64,000 nt of DNA from an uncultured Collinsella sp. (GTDB lineage Bacteria > Actinomycetota > Coriobacteriia > Coriobacteriales > Coriobacteriaceae), in the NCBI GenBank assembly GCA_934654795.1, contig CAKUGT010000004.1:1-64000 (forward strand), written 5' to 3'. Every line of letters starts with the position of its first letter. The stretch's first letter is position 1. The notes under the pieces were generated by a model. The model was not told the DNA's origin. It saw only the letters and a list, made by a program, of their open reading frames with translations, and did no database searches. Both the position numbers and the translations under genes were made by a program. This document shows positions 42,743 through 51,571 of this stretch, one piece after another.

Positions 42743-44092
42743 ATGCAGCGTGATATCATCGCTAAGCTTAGCGCCTGGAAGGCGTCGGAGTATCGTAAGC
42801 CGCTCATCCTTAAAGGGGCGCGCCAGGTTGGAAAGACGTGGGTGCTCAAGGAGTTCGGTCGCACCTCTTATCGCAACTGCGTATACCTAACGCTGGAGGA
42901 GCCGTCTCCCGGGGTGCAAAGCGAGTTCGCCCAGTTTTTCGAGGGCACGCGCGATCCGCGCCGCATCATTTCAAACCTTTCCCTAGCGCTCGGCCAGCCT
43001 ATCGATCCCGGCGAGACGCTTCTTATCATTGACGAGATTCAGGACTGCCCCTCTGCGGTCGGCGCGCTCAAATATTTCTGCGACGAGGCCCCCGAGTATC
43101 ACGTCGCGTGTGCGGGGTCTCTGCTTGGCGTTCGCTTGTCTCGTGAGACCAGTGCCTTTCCGGTGGGAAAGGTCGAGTTCATGGAGATGTATCCCATGAG
43201 CTTTTCTGAGTATTTAAAGGCCGAAGGCGCCTCAAACTACGATGAGTATCTTGGCGGTCTGGATCAGATCGAGGCAGTGCCTGATTTCTTTCACGTCCGA
43301 CTTGTTGAACATCTTCGTCGCTTTTTTGCATGCGGCGGCATGCCTGAAGCTCTTGGCCGTTGGGTCGAGACAGGCGATATCGTTCAAGTGGATAGGGTGT
43401 TATCCGATCTCTTGGATTCCTATGAACGTGATTTTGCCAAACATGGCGGCCGTGCGCAGTTCGCCAAGCTATCGCAAATCTGGAGCTCAATTCCAACACA
43501 ATTGGCGCGCGAGAACAAAAAGTTTGTTTGGGGTGCGGTTCGTGAGGGGGCTCGTGCCCGCGAATACGAGGACGCTCTGGAGTGGCTCGCCGATGCCGGG
43601 CTGATTACGTCGGTTCGGCTTAATGCCGGCAGCGGGATACCGCTCTCGGCCTACGATGATCTCAGGGCCTTTAAGGTCTACTGTCTCGATGTTGGCTTAC
43701 TACGCCGTATGGCAAGGCTGGATGCTTCGGCCTTTGCCATCTCGGACGCGTTGTTTTCTGAGTTCAAAGGCTCGTTTGCCGAGAACTATGTGCTCCAGGC
43801 ATTGCTTCCGCAGCTGGATGCCGCTCCGCGCTATTGGACAAACGAGAAGCCGAAACACGAAGTCGATTTTTTGATTCAGGTCGGAAACGATATCGTTCCG
43901 GTTGAGGTCAAATCGGGAGAGGTCGTTCATTCCAAGAGTTTGAAATACTATGCCGACAAACATGCGGAGACGACCCCGCTGAGAGTCCGCTACTCCCTTA
44001 AGAACCTGAGGCTTGACGATGGGGTGCTCAATATTCCGTTGTATTTGGCCGACCGGTCCATCCCGCTCATCAAGAAAGCGCTCGCCATGTGA
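42743..44092 (+). CDS. AAA ATPase with DUF4143 (ArsR-independent DEXX-box family)
   Basis: This 449-residue protein belongs to the common AAA_14/DUF4143 group. Walker A is GARQVGKTW at about residues 25-33 and Walker B is LLIIDEIQDC near 94-103. The C-terminal half contains the DUF4143 region and ends with a nuclease-like strand pattern (HEVDFLIQ...VPVEVKSG), which resembles a PD-(D/E)XK core. The cellular role of the family is unsettled; nucleic-acid or defence functions have been suggested. The ATG follows GGGAGG, which lies inside a long palindrome. Its stop codon lies inside another palindrome (44087-44117). The gene is thus bracketed by related repeats. Confidence 0.85.
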   Translation: MQRDIIAKLSAWKASEYRKPLILKGARQVGKTWVLKEFGRTSYRNCVYLTLEEPSPGVQSEFAQFFEGTRDPRRIISNLSLALGQPIDPGETLLIIDEIQDCPSAVGALKYFCDEAPEYHVACAGSLLGVRLSRETSAFPVGKVEFMEMYPMSFSEYLKAEGASNYDEYLGGLDQIEAVPDFFHVRLVEHLRRFFACGGMPEALGRWVETGDIVQVDRVLSDLLDSYERDFAKHGGRAQFAKLSQIWSSIPTQLARENKKFVWGAVREGARAREYEDALEWLADAGLITSVRLNAGSGIPLSAYDDLRAFKVYCLDVGLLRRMARLDASAFAISDALFSEFKGSFAENYVLQALLPQLDAAPRYWTNEKPKHEVDFLIQVGNDIVPVEVKSGEVVHSKSLKYYADKHAETTPLRVRYSLKNLRLDDGVLNIPLYLADRSIPLIKKALAM

Positions 44093-44117
44093 CAAAGGGG
44101 CAGTCCCTTTGCCACAT
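44087..44117. repeat. Palindrome, GTGACAAAGGGAC family, copy 2
   Basis: ATGTGACAAAGGG faces CCCTTTGCCACAT with one mismatch. It contains the last codons and TGA of the ATPase gene. Confidence 0.75.
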
Positions 44118-44137
44118 GACGGGGCAGTGTAAATCGC

Positions 44138-44315
44138 GGTCTAATACTTTTCCCGAGAAGTGAACGACTTCATTTGGACCCCCGAGGCATCGACACTTTT
44201 TCGTCTCGATTTCCTGCGGTTTTGTCGAGTTTTTTCTGCGGTTTTGCTGCCGAAAAATGCGGACGTTTCGGGGGTCTGATTTCACTCGTTCACTTCTCGG
44301 AAAAAGTATTAGACC
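44138..44315. mobile_element. MITE-like element with 30 bp terminal inverted repeats
   Basis: The arms 44138-44167 and 44286-44315 start GGTCTAATACTTTT and differ at one base in 30. A second arm pair, GACCCCCGA (44177-44185) and TCGGGGGTC (44268-44276), lies inside. The middle is T-rich and encodes nothing. No target duplication is evident. 44316-44542 contains only the leader of the next gene. Confidence 0.6.
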
Positions 44316-44542
44316 TCGATCTGTGGGGCGGAGGAGGGGCATTCTCTGATGCTACGGATGCGTGTCGCGACGAGTGGTTTGCCGAAAGCCGGAGATTTCC
44401 TGAACTTAAATTTCCAAAAAGTTAGTTATGGCTGACCAAAATTGTTGGATAAACTATTTTTCGATAGTGTGCTCGAGCAAGTTTGGTAACTCGGGTGCTG
44501 AGGCACCACGCCGCAATTCGTGCGGCAAAAGGGAGAGACATC

Positions 44543-44788
44543 ATGAAGAAGTCCACGTTCAACACCCTGCTTGTCGGTGGCGGTTTTCTGCTTGGCACGG
44601 CCGGCATCAAGCTGCTCACCAGCGCTCCGGTAAAGAACGCCTGCGTGCAGGGCATCGCGTGCGGCATGCGCATCAAGAACGGCTACCAGGACATGGTCGA
44701 GCAGGCAAAGGCCAACGTTGACGATATGGTCGCCGAGGCTGCCTACATCACCCAGAGCGAGGCTGACGCGGACAACGCGGCCGAGTAG
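44543..44788 (+). CDS. Small hydrophobic protein upstream of a P-type ATPase (DUF6110-like)
   Basis: This 81-residue protein starts MKKSTFNTLLVGGGFLLGTA with one hydrophobic segment, then an amphipathic, acidic helical part. Small proteins of this look often precede this type of metal P-type ATPase, so it may be an accessory or chaperone; I cannot assign a function. Cys34 and Cys40 could bind metal. The ATG follows AGGGAGAG. The ATPase gene begins 18 bp after the stop, so they form one operon. Confidence 0.65.
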   Translation: MKKSTFNTLLVGGGFLLGTAGIKLLTSAPVKNACVQGIACGMRIKNGYQDMVEQAKANVDDMVAEAAYITQSEADADNAAE

Positions 44789-44806
44789 CGCCCCCAGGCA
44801 CAAACT

Positions 44807-46882
44807 ATGAGATTCTCGATTATCAGCGAGATCCCCGGCAGGACCCGCCTCCAGTTGGCGGGTCCTGTGCCAGAGAGCGATCTCGATGCGCTTCTAAAGC
44901 TCAGCGGCGAAATCGACGGCGTGCGCAAGGTGCGCGTCTACGGACGCATCGGGCAGATGGCGCTCGAATACGACGAGCCGCGCCGCGACGCCGTGCTGGC
45001 CGCCGTCGGCGCGCTCAATGCCCAGGCTATCGCCGATGCCAAGTCGGGCTACGTGATGCAGCTCGAGCCGCGCAAGCACAAGCTTGTCATGGATCTGGCG
45101 ACGCTTGTCGGCGTCCACTACGCGCGCCGTTGGTTTTTGCCCACGCCGCTGCGTGCCGTCTTTGTCGTTGCCGGCTACATGGCCTTTTTGCGCGCAGCCC
45201 TCCACGAGCTCGCGCAGCCGCGCCTGACCGTTCCCGTGCTTGACGCGTCGGCCATCGGCATCTCGTTCGTCAAGCGCGACGTCGACACCGCGGGCCAGAC
45301 GATGTTTCTACTCAACGTGGGTGAGCTGCTCGAGGACTACACGCGCGCCATGAGCGAAAACGAGCTCATTAACTCGCTGCTCGACGTGCCCGACAAGGCA
45401 CAAAAGGTCGTCGGTGATACCGAGGTGAGCGTTGCCGCCACCGAGCTTGAGCCCGGCGACCTGGTCGCCGTGCGTACCGGCATGTCCATCTGCATCGACG
45501 GCGTAGTCGAGCAGGGAAGCGCCATGGTCAACCAGGCGACCCTGACCGGCGAGCCGCTGGCCGTCGAGCGCAGCGTGGGCGACGACGTGTTTGCCGGCAC
45601 CGTCGTCGAAGACGGCAGCATCTTGGTGCGCGTGCGCGCCAACACGGCCCAGACCAAACTGCGCTCAATTGTCTCGCTCGTTCAGACGGCCGACTCGCTT
45701 AAATCCGAGGGCCAGTCGCACATGGAGGATCTCGCCAACAAGATCGTTCCGTGGAACTTCCTGCTCGCGGGCCTAGTCGCGCTCACTACGCGCAGCCTCA
45801 TCAAGACCTCTGCGGCGCTGATGGTCGACTATTCGTGCGCGCTGAAGCTCACGGGTTCCGTCGCCGTTATGACCGCCATGAGCGACGCCGCCAAGATGGG
45901 CGTCATGGTTAAGGGCGCCAAGTACTTTGAGTCGTTTGCCAAGGCCGACACCATCGTCTTTGACAAGACCGGCACGCTGACCGAGGCTCAGCCGCGCCTG
46001 GCTTGCGTGCTGACGACCGACGGTTGGAGCGAGGACGAGGTCCTGCGCCTTTCCGCCTGCCTGGAGGAGCATTTTCCGCATCCTGTGGCCCGCGCCGTCG
46101 TCAACGCCGCGGGCGAGCGCGGACTCGAGCATCGCGAGCGCCATGCCGCCGTCGAGTACATCGTGGCGCACGGCATTGCCTCGTCCATTGAGGGGCGTCG
46201 TACAATTATTGGCTCGGCGCACTTTGTATTTGAGGACGAGGGCGCGCAGCTCGAGTCTGACATCAAGGAGCGCATCGAGTCCCAGATGCAGGGCCTGTCG
46301 CCGCTCTACCTGGCGGTCGATGGCACGGTTGTGGGCGTGCTCGGCATCGAGGACCCACTCAAGCCCGGGGTGCGCGAAGCCATCGCCGACCTGCACGCGC
46401 TGGGCGTCAAACACGTCGTCATGCTTACGGGCGACTCCGAGCGTACGGCAGAGCGCATCGCGCGCGAGGCGGGCGTCGACGAGTTTAAGGCCGAGCTGCT
46501 GCCCGAGGATAAGTACGCGTATGTGGAGCGGATCAAGCGCGAGGGGCGCCGCGTTGCCATGGTGGGCGACGGCGTCAACGACTCGCCGGCGCTGGGTCTG
46601 GCCGACGTGGGCCTGGCCATGGGCGGCGGCAGCGACATCGCCAAGGAGGTCGCCGACATCATCCTGGCCGATACGGACCTCGCGGCGATTGTTCGCCTGC
46701 GTCGCATGAGCCAGGGGCTCATCGACCGTCTGACGAGTTCGTATTCCAAGGTGATGCTCACCAACTCGGCGCTGCTGGCGCTCGGCATTACCGGCGCGAT
46801 TACGCCGCAGACGTCGTCGCTCCTGCACAACGGCTCGACGATTGCGTACAGCCTGGGCAACGCGAAAGCGTATCTGCGGTAG
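44807..46882 (+). CDS. P-type metal-transporting ATPase (P1B-like, SCALKL variant)
   Basis: This is a 691-residue cation pump. An N-terminal ferredoxin-like domain (about 1-75) lacks the CxxC metal site. The actuator domain has the LTGEPLAVE loop. The transmembrane metal motif is SCALKL instead of the usual CPC or CPx. Asp386 in FDKTGTLT is phosphorylated in the cycle, HP in the HFPHPVARAV segment marks P1B pumps, and MVGDGVNDSPAL is the hinge. The altered metal motif means the ion cannot be predicted; related Gram-positive pumps are annotated broadly as heavy-metal ATPases. It shares an operon with the 81-residue protein and ends at a strong terminator. Confidence 0.9.
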   Translation: MRFSIISEIPGRTRLQLAGPVPESDLDALLKLSGEIDGVRKVRVYGRIGQMALEYDEPRRDAVLAAVGALNAQAIADAKSGYVMQLEPRKHKLVMDLATLVGVHYARRWFLPTPLRAVFVVAGYMAFLRAALHELAQPRLTVPVLDASAIGISFVKRDVDTAGQTMFLLNVGELLEDYTRAMSENELINSLLDVPDKAQKVVGDTEVSVAATELEPGDLVAVRTGMSICIDGVVEQGSAMVNQATLTGEPLAVERSVGDDVFAGTVVEDGSILVRVRANTAQTKLRSIVSLVQTADSLKSEGQSHMEDLANKIVPWNFLLAGLVALTTRSLIKTSAALMVDYSCALKLTGSVAVMTAMSDAAKMGVMVKGAKYFESFAKADTIVFDKTGTLTEAQPRLACVLTTDGWSEDEVLRLSACLEEHFPHPVARAVVNAAGERGLEHRERHAAVEYIVAHGIASSIEGRRTIIGSAHFVFEDEGAQLESDIKERIESQMQGLSPLYLAVDGTVVGVLGIEDPLKPGVREAIADLHALGVKHVVMLTGDSERTAERIAREAGVDEFKAELLPEDKYAYVERIKREGRRVAMVGDGVNDSPALGLADVGLAMGGGSDIAKEVADIILADTDLAAIVRLRRMSQGLIDRLTSSYSKVMLTNSALLALGITGAITPQTSSLLHNGSTIAYSLGNAKAYLR

Positions 46883-46902
46883 CGTTTTTCGATTGAGCCT
46901 AT

Positions 46903-46956
46903 GGCCTGTACCCTGGCGGCAACCACAGCCGCCAGGGTACAGGCCTTCTTTTGTTT
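46903..46956 (+). terminator. Terminator of the P-type ATPase operon
   Basis: A perfect 18 bp stem (46903-46920 with 46928-46945) starts GGCCTGTACCC and is followed by TTCTTTTGTTT. Confidence 0.9.
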
Positions 46957-47001
46957 GACGATAGGCTAGCAAGGATATAAGCTAGTGCTAGCATGGCTAG
47001 C
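46955..47001 (+). promoter_or_regulatory. Toxin-antitoxin promoter with GCTAGC repeats
   Basis: TTGACG (46955-46960) and TATAAG (46976-46981) are 15 bp apart. The site GCTAGC or GCTAGT recurs at 46965, 46981, 46987 and 46996, overlapping and following the -10. Repeated palindromic hexamers over the promoter fit autorepression by the antitoxin. Confidence 0.6.
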
Positions 47002-47023
47002 ATTTGCCGGAGGTGAGGTTGAG

Positions 47024-47377
47024 ATGGGTGCTGTTAGCGGTATGGCGCAAGTGAATGTTCGCGTGGATCGCCAGGTCAAGGACCGTGCCGAGGAGGCGCT
47101 GCGGCTTTCGGGCGGGTCGCTGTCCGAGCTCATCAAAAAGGTTGTGGCCAAGGTCGCGCAGGGCGGCGGGCAGTGTGAGGAGGTGCTCGCGGCCGTCGAC
47201 GACCGGCAGCACGCCATCGCGCCCGAGTCCCCGTTTGCCGCGTCGTGGGCGGCCGCGGACCAGCTCTATGCGGACTTGGGTATCGTTACGTTGTCTGGGG
47301 CCGACGACCGCGATTGGGAAACGGTCTATGCGGAGGCCATGGACGAGCACTATCGTAAAAAGGGGATGATCCTGTGA
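47024..47377 (+). CDS. RelB/DinJ-like ribbon-helix-helix antitoxin
   Basis: This 117-residue protein starts with a ribbon-helix-helix type segment (QVNVRVDRQVKDRAEEALRL, then GGSLSELIKKVV), the DNA-binding fold of RelB/DinJ antitoxins. The remaining acidic part would wrap the toxin. GGAGG is placed 11 bases before the ATG at 47024. The toxin gene starts inside its stop codon (GTGA). Three copies of GCTAGC and one GCTAGT in the promoter are the likely operator. Confidence 0.8.
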   Translation: MGAVSGMAQVNVRVDRQVKDRAEEALRLSGGSLSELIKKVVAKVAQGGGQCEEVLAAVDDRQHAIAPESPFAASWAAADQLYADLGIVTLSGADDRDWETVYAEAMDEHYRKKGMIL

Positions 47378-47889
47378 GCGGGACATCTCTCAAGATCATG
47401 GTGGATGCCAACGTATGGGTCGATTCGTTTTGCGCCGATCATGTCGAGTCGCTTGCCGCGCGGGCTTTTATCGGGCAGGCTGCGGAGACAGGCACGTCGC
47501 TGTTCTTTCCTGTCCATATCGCTAAGGACGTGCTGTACGTTGTCCAGCACGAATTAAAGCGCAGCGTTCTTGCCAGCGGGGGATCGCTCGGCGAGGCGTC
47601 TGCCCGTGCAATTGGCGATGCGGCGTTGGCGTTTGTTCGGAACATGACCGAAAACGCCACGGCCGTGGGTGCAGATGCGTCGGACCTTTGGCTGGCCGAC
47701 AAATATTTAGCGCTCCATCGCGATTACGAGGACAACTTGGTGCTCGCCGCGTGCAAGCGCGCACAGGTCGATTACTTGGTGACCAACGATCGCAAGCTGC
47801 TTGAACATGCCGATATTGCGGCAAAAACGCCACGCCAAATGATGCCGATTCTGGCTTTGGCCGAACGTGGCGGGCGGGTATCCCGATAG
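47374..47889 (+). CDS. PIN-domain toxin (VapC-like)
   Basis: This 171-residue PIN protein has acidic residues at the expected places: Asp11 and Asp17 in VDANVWVD, and the later YEDNLVLAACKRAQVDYLVT region with NDRKLL. PIN toxins cut RNA using magnesium. The pairing with a RelB/DinJ-type rather than VapB-type antitoxin is a mixed combination. It starts at GTG overlapping the antitoxin stop (CTGTGA), so translation is coupled. A shared terminator lies just after its stop. Confidence 0.82.
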   Translation: MSGTSLKIMVDANVWVDSFCADHVESLAARAFIGQAAETGTSLFFPVHIAKDVLYVVQHELKRSVLASGGSLGEASARAIGDAALAFVRNMTENATAVGADASDLWLADKYLALHRDYEDNLVLAACKRAQVDYLVTNDRKLLEHADIAAKTPRQMMPILALAERGGRVSR

Positions 47890-47902
47890 CGCCTGGCTGT
47901 CT

Positions 47903-47945
47903 GCGTGGCCTTCGGAACGTTGGCGCTCCGAAGGCCACGCATCCT
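47903..47945. terminator. Bidirectional terminator
   Basis: GCGTGGCCTTCGGA (47903-47916) pairs perfectly with TCCGAAGGCCACGC (47927-47940). It lies between the convergent toxin and 144-residue protein genes, and TCCTTT follows on the plus strand. Confidence 0.75.
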
Positions 47946-47949
47946 TTAA

Positions 47950-48384
47950 TTACAAGAGCTCAGCCTTGATGACGGGAGCTTCGGCGAGCTTCTCGGCGGC
48001 CTTTTCGTCGGAATCGTTCAGTGCGGCCAGGCTGCGGTAGACCCACTCGTTGACCTGGGTGTTCTTGACGCCTGCGGTCTGCATAAGGGCGCCTACCTCG
48101 CGGATTGCTGCGAGCAGATCAGCTTTGGGACCTGCGAGCTCAACAAAGGCATCGTGATGTGCGGTGACGCCGCGGTTCTCACTCACGTGGTCGATAAAGC
48201 CCTCGACGGTCTCAAGCTGCTGGGCGAGAGCCGCATCATCGTCAGCGTCCAGCGCGACGAGTGCGTTCGATACCGTGAGGGCGGGATGTCCGCAGGGGAC
48301 AAAGCCCTCGATGACATCCATGGCTTCGGTAATGGTTGAGCCCAGACCTGCGAGGGCATTGACGAGCTGCTGTTTGGTATCCAT
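47950..48384 (-). CDS. Hypothetical helical protein
   Basis: This 144-residue protein is acidic and Ala/Leu-rich, predicted mostly helical. I recognise no family. Features are a single GFVPCGHPALTV segment and the end EKLAEAPVIKAELL. Histidines in CGH and TAHHD could bind a metal, but this is only an observation. The ATG at 48384 follows AAAGGAC by 4 bases. It is a single gene divergent from tmRNA. The 236 bp between them carries promoters for both; a -10-like TAAGAT lies about 100 bp before tmRNA. Confidence 0.6.
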   Translation of the reverse strand: MDTKQQLVNALAGLGSTITEAMDVIEGFVPCGHPALTVSNALVALDADDDAALAQQLETVEGFIDHVSENRGVTAHHDAFVELAGPKADLLAAIREVGALMQTAGVKNTQVNEWVYRSLAALNDSDEKAAEKLAEAPVIKAELL

Positions 48385-48620
48385 AACGGTCCTTTCGACG
48401 AGTTGTTTTGCTTGGCGCCAATATACGTGACGTCTTCGGTAGCAAAAATGCGAAGTCGCGCGCACATTGTGGTCTTCACAGCTCGTGCATAGAACAGCTG
48501 TCCGCTTTCAGAACGTGGTAAGATAACACTCCACAAGCGGGGCTCGCCTCGCATGTTCCTTGAAAAGTCGACGGGTGTTGGGTGCTCGTGCCCAATGCCA
48601 TCCAGACTTTCCCGACATTC

Positions 48621-48984
48621 GGGGGCGACTGGTTTCGACACGATAGCTCTGAGAGAGGAAGCAAGCCGAGGTCTCCTCGCCTCGTTAAACAGGGGTACCG
48701 TCAAATTGAATTGACAACAACTCTTCTTTTGAGCCTATGGCTCTCGCTGCTTAATTTATAGCGGCGCGTCAACCCGGTGATTTCCCCGACACCGGCGCGA
48801 CGTCATTTTAGGGGAATGCTCCTGCGCACGTAATCGGTATGGTGCAGGCTAAGACCGAACCGGTTAGGACGCCGCGAGCGTGTCGCTGCGCGCAAAGCGT
48901 CCGAGACTAAACCAGCGACTGAGCTTGGAGATGCCAATCAGGGGGCTTTCGTGGACCGGAGTTCGATTCTCCGCGCCTCCACCA
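48621..48984 (+). ncRNA. ssrA: Transfer-messenger RNA
   Basis: This is a 364-base tmRNA. The 5' end GGGGGCG pairs with CGCCTCC before the 3' ACCA, which is encoded. The T-arm GTTCGATTC is present. The tag reading frame runs from 48713 to the TAA at 48752-48754 and reads DNNSSFEPMALAA, ending with the ALAA degron. It frees stalled ribosomes and tags the product for proteolysis. The resume codon GAC at 48713 is inferred from the open frame. A clear terminator follows 12 bases after the 3' end. Confidence 0.95.
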
Positions 48985-48996
48985 TAAGTAACAGGT

Positions 48997-49030
48997 AGGT
49001 AGATATTCGTATCTACCTGCCTTTTTATTT
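48997..49030 (+). terminator. tmRNA terminator
   Basis: AGGTAGATA pairs with TATCTACCT around TTCG, followed by GCCTTTTTATTT. Confidence 0.9.
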
Positions 49031-49041
49031 CTAGTCCGTAC

Positions 49042-49173
49042 CGCGGAGAATCGAACTCTATGCAGGGCGCGGGCGTTAAGCAAACGCGAAGCGTTTGTAG
49101 CCCGCGGGCGAGGGCGGCGGCAGCCGGCCGAAGCCGGTGCGGATTTGCGAAGCAAATACGCGGATTCTCCGCG
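49042..49173. other. 132 bp multi-hairpin element carrying tmRNA 3'-end copies
   Basis: The ends CGCGGAGAATC (49042-49052) and GATTCTCCGCG (49163-49173) are inverted repeats. The left end is part of a 17 bp inverted copy of tmRNA positions 48959-48975, and the right end is a direct copy of 11 bases of the same segment. Inside are three short hairpins: CAAACGC-GAA-GCGTTTG, CCGGC-CGAA-GCCGG and ATTTGC-GAA-GCAAAT. The first is enclosed by CGCGGGC/GCCCGCG. It looks like an integration remnant or a structured DNA/RNA element. Confidence 0.55.
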
Positions 49174-49248
49174 CAAAGCTTCAACCCTATGCAGATGCGA
49201 TGCCGATCGGACTGCAGCCTGCCATGCCCCGCATCAACGTCGCCCCAG

Positions 49249-49490
49249 GCGGAAAATCCATCCCAGAATTCCGGCTCAGACTGGGATGCGGTTTCCGGAT
49301 GACGTTTCAAGCGGAAACTGCATCCCGGAATCCTCATTCGGAATGGGATGCAATTTCCAAATGAATGGCTAGCGGAAAGTACATCCCGGAATCCGCGCTC
49401 AGAATGGGACACGGTTTCCCGATGGCCACCCAAGCGGAAACCGCATCCCAGAATCCGCGCTCAAAACGGGACACGCTTTCCGCCGGCCAC
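49249..49490. repeat. Tandem array of four 61-62 bp palindromic units
   Basis: Units begin with GCGGAAA at 49249, 49311, 49372 and 49434. Each contains GCATCCCGGAATCC-type sequence, then a GAATGGGA.GC.GTTTCC half, so each unit is itself an imperfect palindrome. No protein is encoded convincingly. It fills the gap between the tmRNA region and the patatin gene. The sequence around 49174-49248 is unremarkable. Confidence 0.75.
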
Positions 49491-49570
49491 CCCCTCAACA
49501 CTAAAACCCATGCGCCCTCCATCACAAAACTGGGTAGAAGAGAGCCAAAACGCAATCGCAGGAGGTCAAC

Positions 49571-50449
49571 ATGACTGCAGAAGATAAGGCAAAGAACGCC
49601 GGCAAGGTCGCGCTCGTCCTGGAGGGCGGCAGCTTCCGCGGGCAGTTTACCGCCGGCGTGCTCGACGTCCTCATGGAGGCCGGTGTCGAGATCCCGGCGG
49701 TGTACGGCGTATCGGCCGGTGCGCTCAATGGCGTCAACTACAAGTCGCACCAGATCGGACGCACCAACCGAGTCAATTTGGCCTTTTGCAACGACAATCG
49801 CTACATGGGCGCCGCGTCGTTTGCGTCCACGGGCTCCATCGTGGGCTACGACTTTATCTTCAACGACGTCCAGGACCGCCTGGATCCCTTTGACAACGAG
49901 ACGTTCGACGCCAGCCCCATCGAGATGTATGCCGTCGCGACGGACATGCTCTTTGGAACCGCTGCGTACCTGCCGGTCGTAAACGCCGTGCTCGATCTCG
50001 ACGCCGTGCGCGCTTCGACTTCGTTACCGCTGGTGACCCCGCCGGTCGAGATTGACGGGCACAAATACGTCGACGGCGGTGTGGCCGATTCGGTTCCTAT
50101 CGAGCATGTGCTCGAGGAGGCGGGCTTCGACCGCGCGGTCGTCATCGTCACCCAAGACCGTTCGTACGAAAAGAAGCCCTACGAGTTTATGCCGGCGGCG
50201 CGTGCGCGTTATGCCGATTACCCCTACCTGCTCGAGGCCATCGAGACGCGCCACGACCGCTACAACATCCAGCGTATGCACCTGTGGAAGTATGAGCGCG
50301 AGGGCCGTGCCCTGGTCGTCGCTCCGCAAAAGCCGGTCGAGGTCGGCCATGTTGAGCACGATCCGGCCAAGCTTCTGGACCTATATATTCAGGGCCGCCA
50401 GGAGGCAAAGCGCTTGCTGGCCGACATCGAGGCATTCGTCGAGCGCTAG
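49571..50449 (+). CDS. Patatin-like phospholipase
   Basis: This 292-residue lipid acyl hydrolase has a Ser-Asp dyad: Ser48 in GVSAG and Asp168 in VDGGV. The oxyanion loop is GGSFRGQFTAG near residues 18-28. It has no signal peptide, so it likely works at the inner face of the membrane. The family cleaves phospholipids or other esters; the substrate is unknown. The ATG at 49571 follows AGGAGGT. Confidence 0.93.
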   Translation: MTAEDKAKNAGKVALVLEGGSFRGQFTAGVLDVLMEAGVEIPAVYGVSAGALNGVNYKSHQIGRTNRVNLAFCNDNRYMGAASFASTGSIVGYDFIFNDVQDRLDPFDNETFDASPIEMYAVATDMLFGTAAYLPVVNAVLDLDAVRASTSLPLVTPPVEIDGHKYVDGGVADSVPIEHVLEEAGFDRAVVIVTQDRSYEKKPYEFMPAARARYADYPYLLEAIETRHDRYNIQRMHLWKYEREGRALVVAPQKPVEVGHVEHDPAKLLDLYIQGRQEAKRLLADIEAFVER

Positions 50450-50512
50450 CGCCACAACACTACGGCCCATGGACGACATGTGCAGAAACTCTGGTCGGAG
50501 CCAAAATACCTG

Positions 50513-50540
50513 TTGACTCGGGCGGCGAGCGGGGTAATAT
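50513..50540 (+). promoter_or_regulatory. Promoter of rplM-rpsI
   Basis: TTGACT (50513-50518) and TAATAT (50535-50540) are 16 bp apart. The leader after it can form a small hairpin (GTTAC..CAGAG with CTCTG..TAAC), where ribosomal protein feedback is possible. Confidence 0.75.
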
Positions 50541-50606
50541 GGACGGGTTACTTGCAGAGCCCCGTGAATCTCTGTAACAACACGTACTGTACATGGAGGA
50601 GTCTAA

Positions 50607-51050
50607 GTGATTTCGAAATCGACTCACTACGCCAAGCAGGGCGAGGTCCAGCGCAACTGGGTTCTCGTCGACGCCGATGGTGCTGTCCTGGGCCGTCTTG
50701 CCACCCAGATCGCAATGATCCTGCGCGGTAAGAACAAGCCCCAGTTCACGCCCAACAGCGACTGCGGCGACTTCGTTGTCGTCATCAACGCCGATAAGGT
50801 CCAGCTTACCGGTAACAAGGCCGACACGAAGACCTATTATCGCCACAGCGGCTACAACGGCGGCCTCAAGGCTGAGAGCTTCCGCCAGGCTATGGAGAAG
50901 CACCCGGAGAAGGTCATCGAGCGCGCCGTTCGCGGCATGCTGCCCAAGACCACCCTCGGCCGTGCCCAGATGACCAAGCTCAAGGTCTACGCTGGTGCCG
51001 AGCATCCGCACGCTGCCCAGAACCCCACGAAGATTGAGCTGGAGGCTTAA
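50607..51050 (+). CDS. rplM: Ribosomal protein uL13
   Basis: This 147-residue large-subunit protein has the typical [16 protein letters not shown] opening, [15 protein letters not shown] and the [11 protein letters not shown] motif. The start is GTG at 50607 after GGAGGAG. It forms an operon with rpsI, 2 bp downstream. Confidence 0.98.
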   Translation: MISKSTHYAKQGEVQRNWVLVDADGAVLGRLATQIAMILRGKNKPQFTPNSDCGDFVVVINADKVQLTGNKADTKTYYRHSGYNGGLKAESFRQAMEKHPEKVIERAVRGMLPKTTLGRAQMTKLKVYAGAEHPHAAQNPTKIELEA

Positions 51051-51052
51051 AG

Positions 51053-51448
<396 letters not shown>

Positions 51449-51478
51449 GGTTTTATCTCCTTTCGAGATACAATGTAC

Positions 51479-51522
51479 AAGCGGGGCCTGCCGATTCCTC
51501 GGCGGGTCCCGCTTTTCTTTTT
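51479..51522 (+). terminator. Terminator of rplM-rpsI
   Basis: AAGCGGG and CCTGCC pair with GGCGGG and CCCGCTT in one stem, then TTCTTTTT. Confidence 0.85.
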
Positions 51523-51571
51523 CGACTAGGGTGGGCGGTTGCATATCGCCTGCTAGGGAAGGAGCGATCCT

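Noticed and set aside
48864..49433. 189-codon minus-strand ORF over tmRNA and the tandem repeats
   Set aside because: It consists of antisense tmRNA and translated repeat units (segments such as ENRTPVHES are known artefacts of antisense tmRNA-like sequence).
49249..49490. Could the regular repeats be a CRISPR array?
   Set aside because: The units are contiguous 62 bp palindromes without unique spacers of even length, and no cas gene is near.
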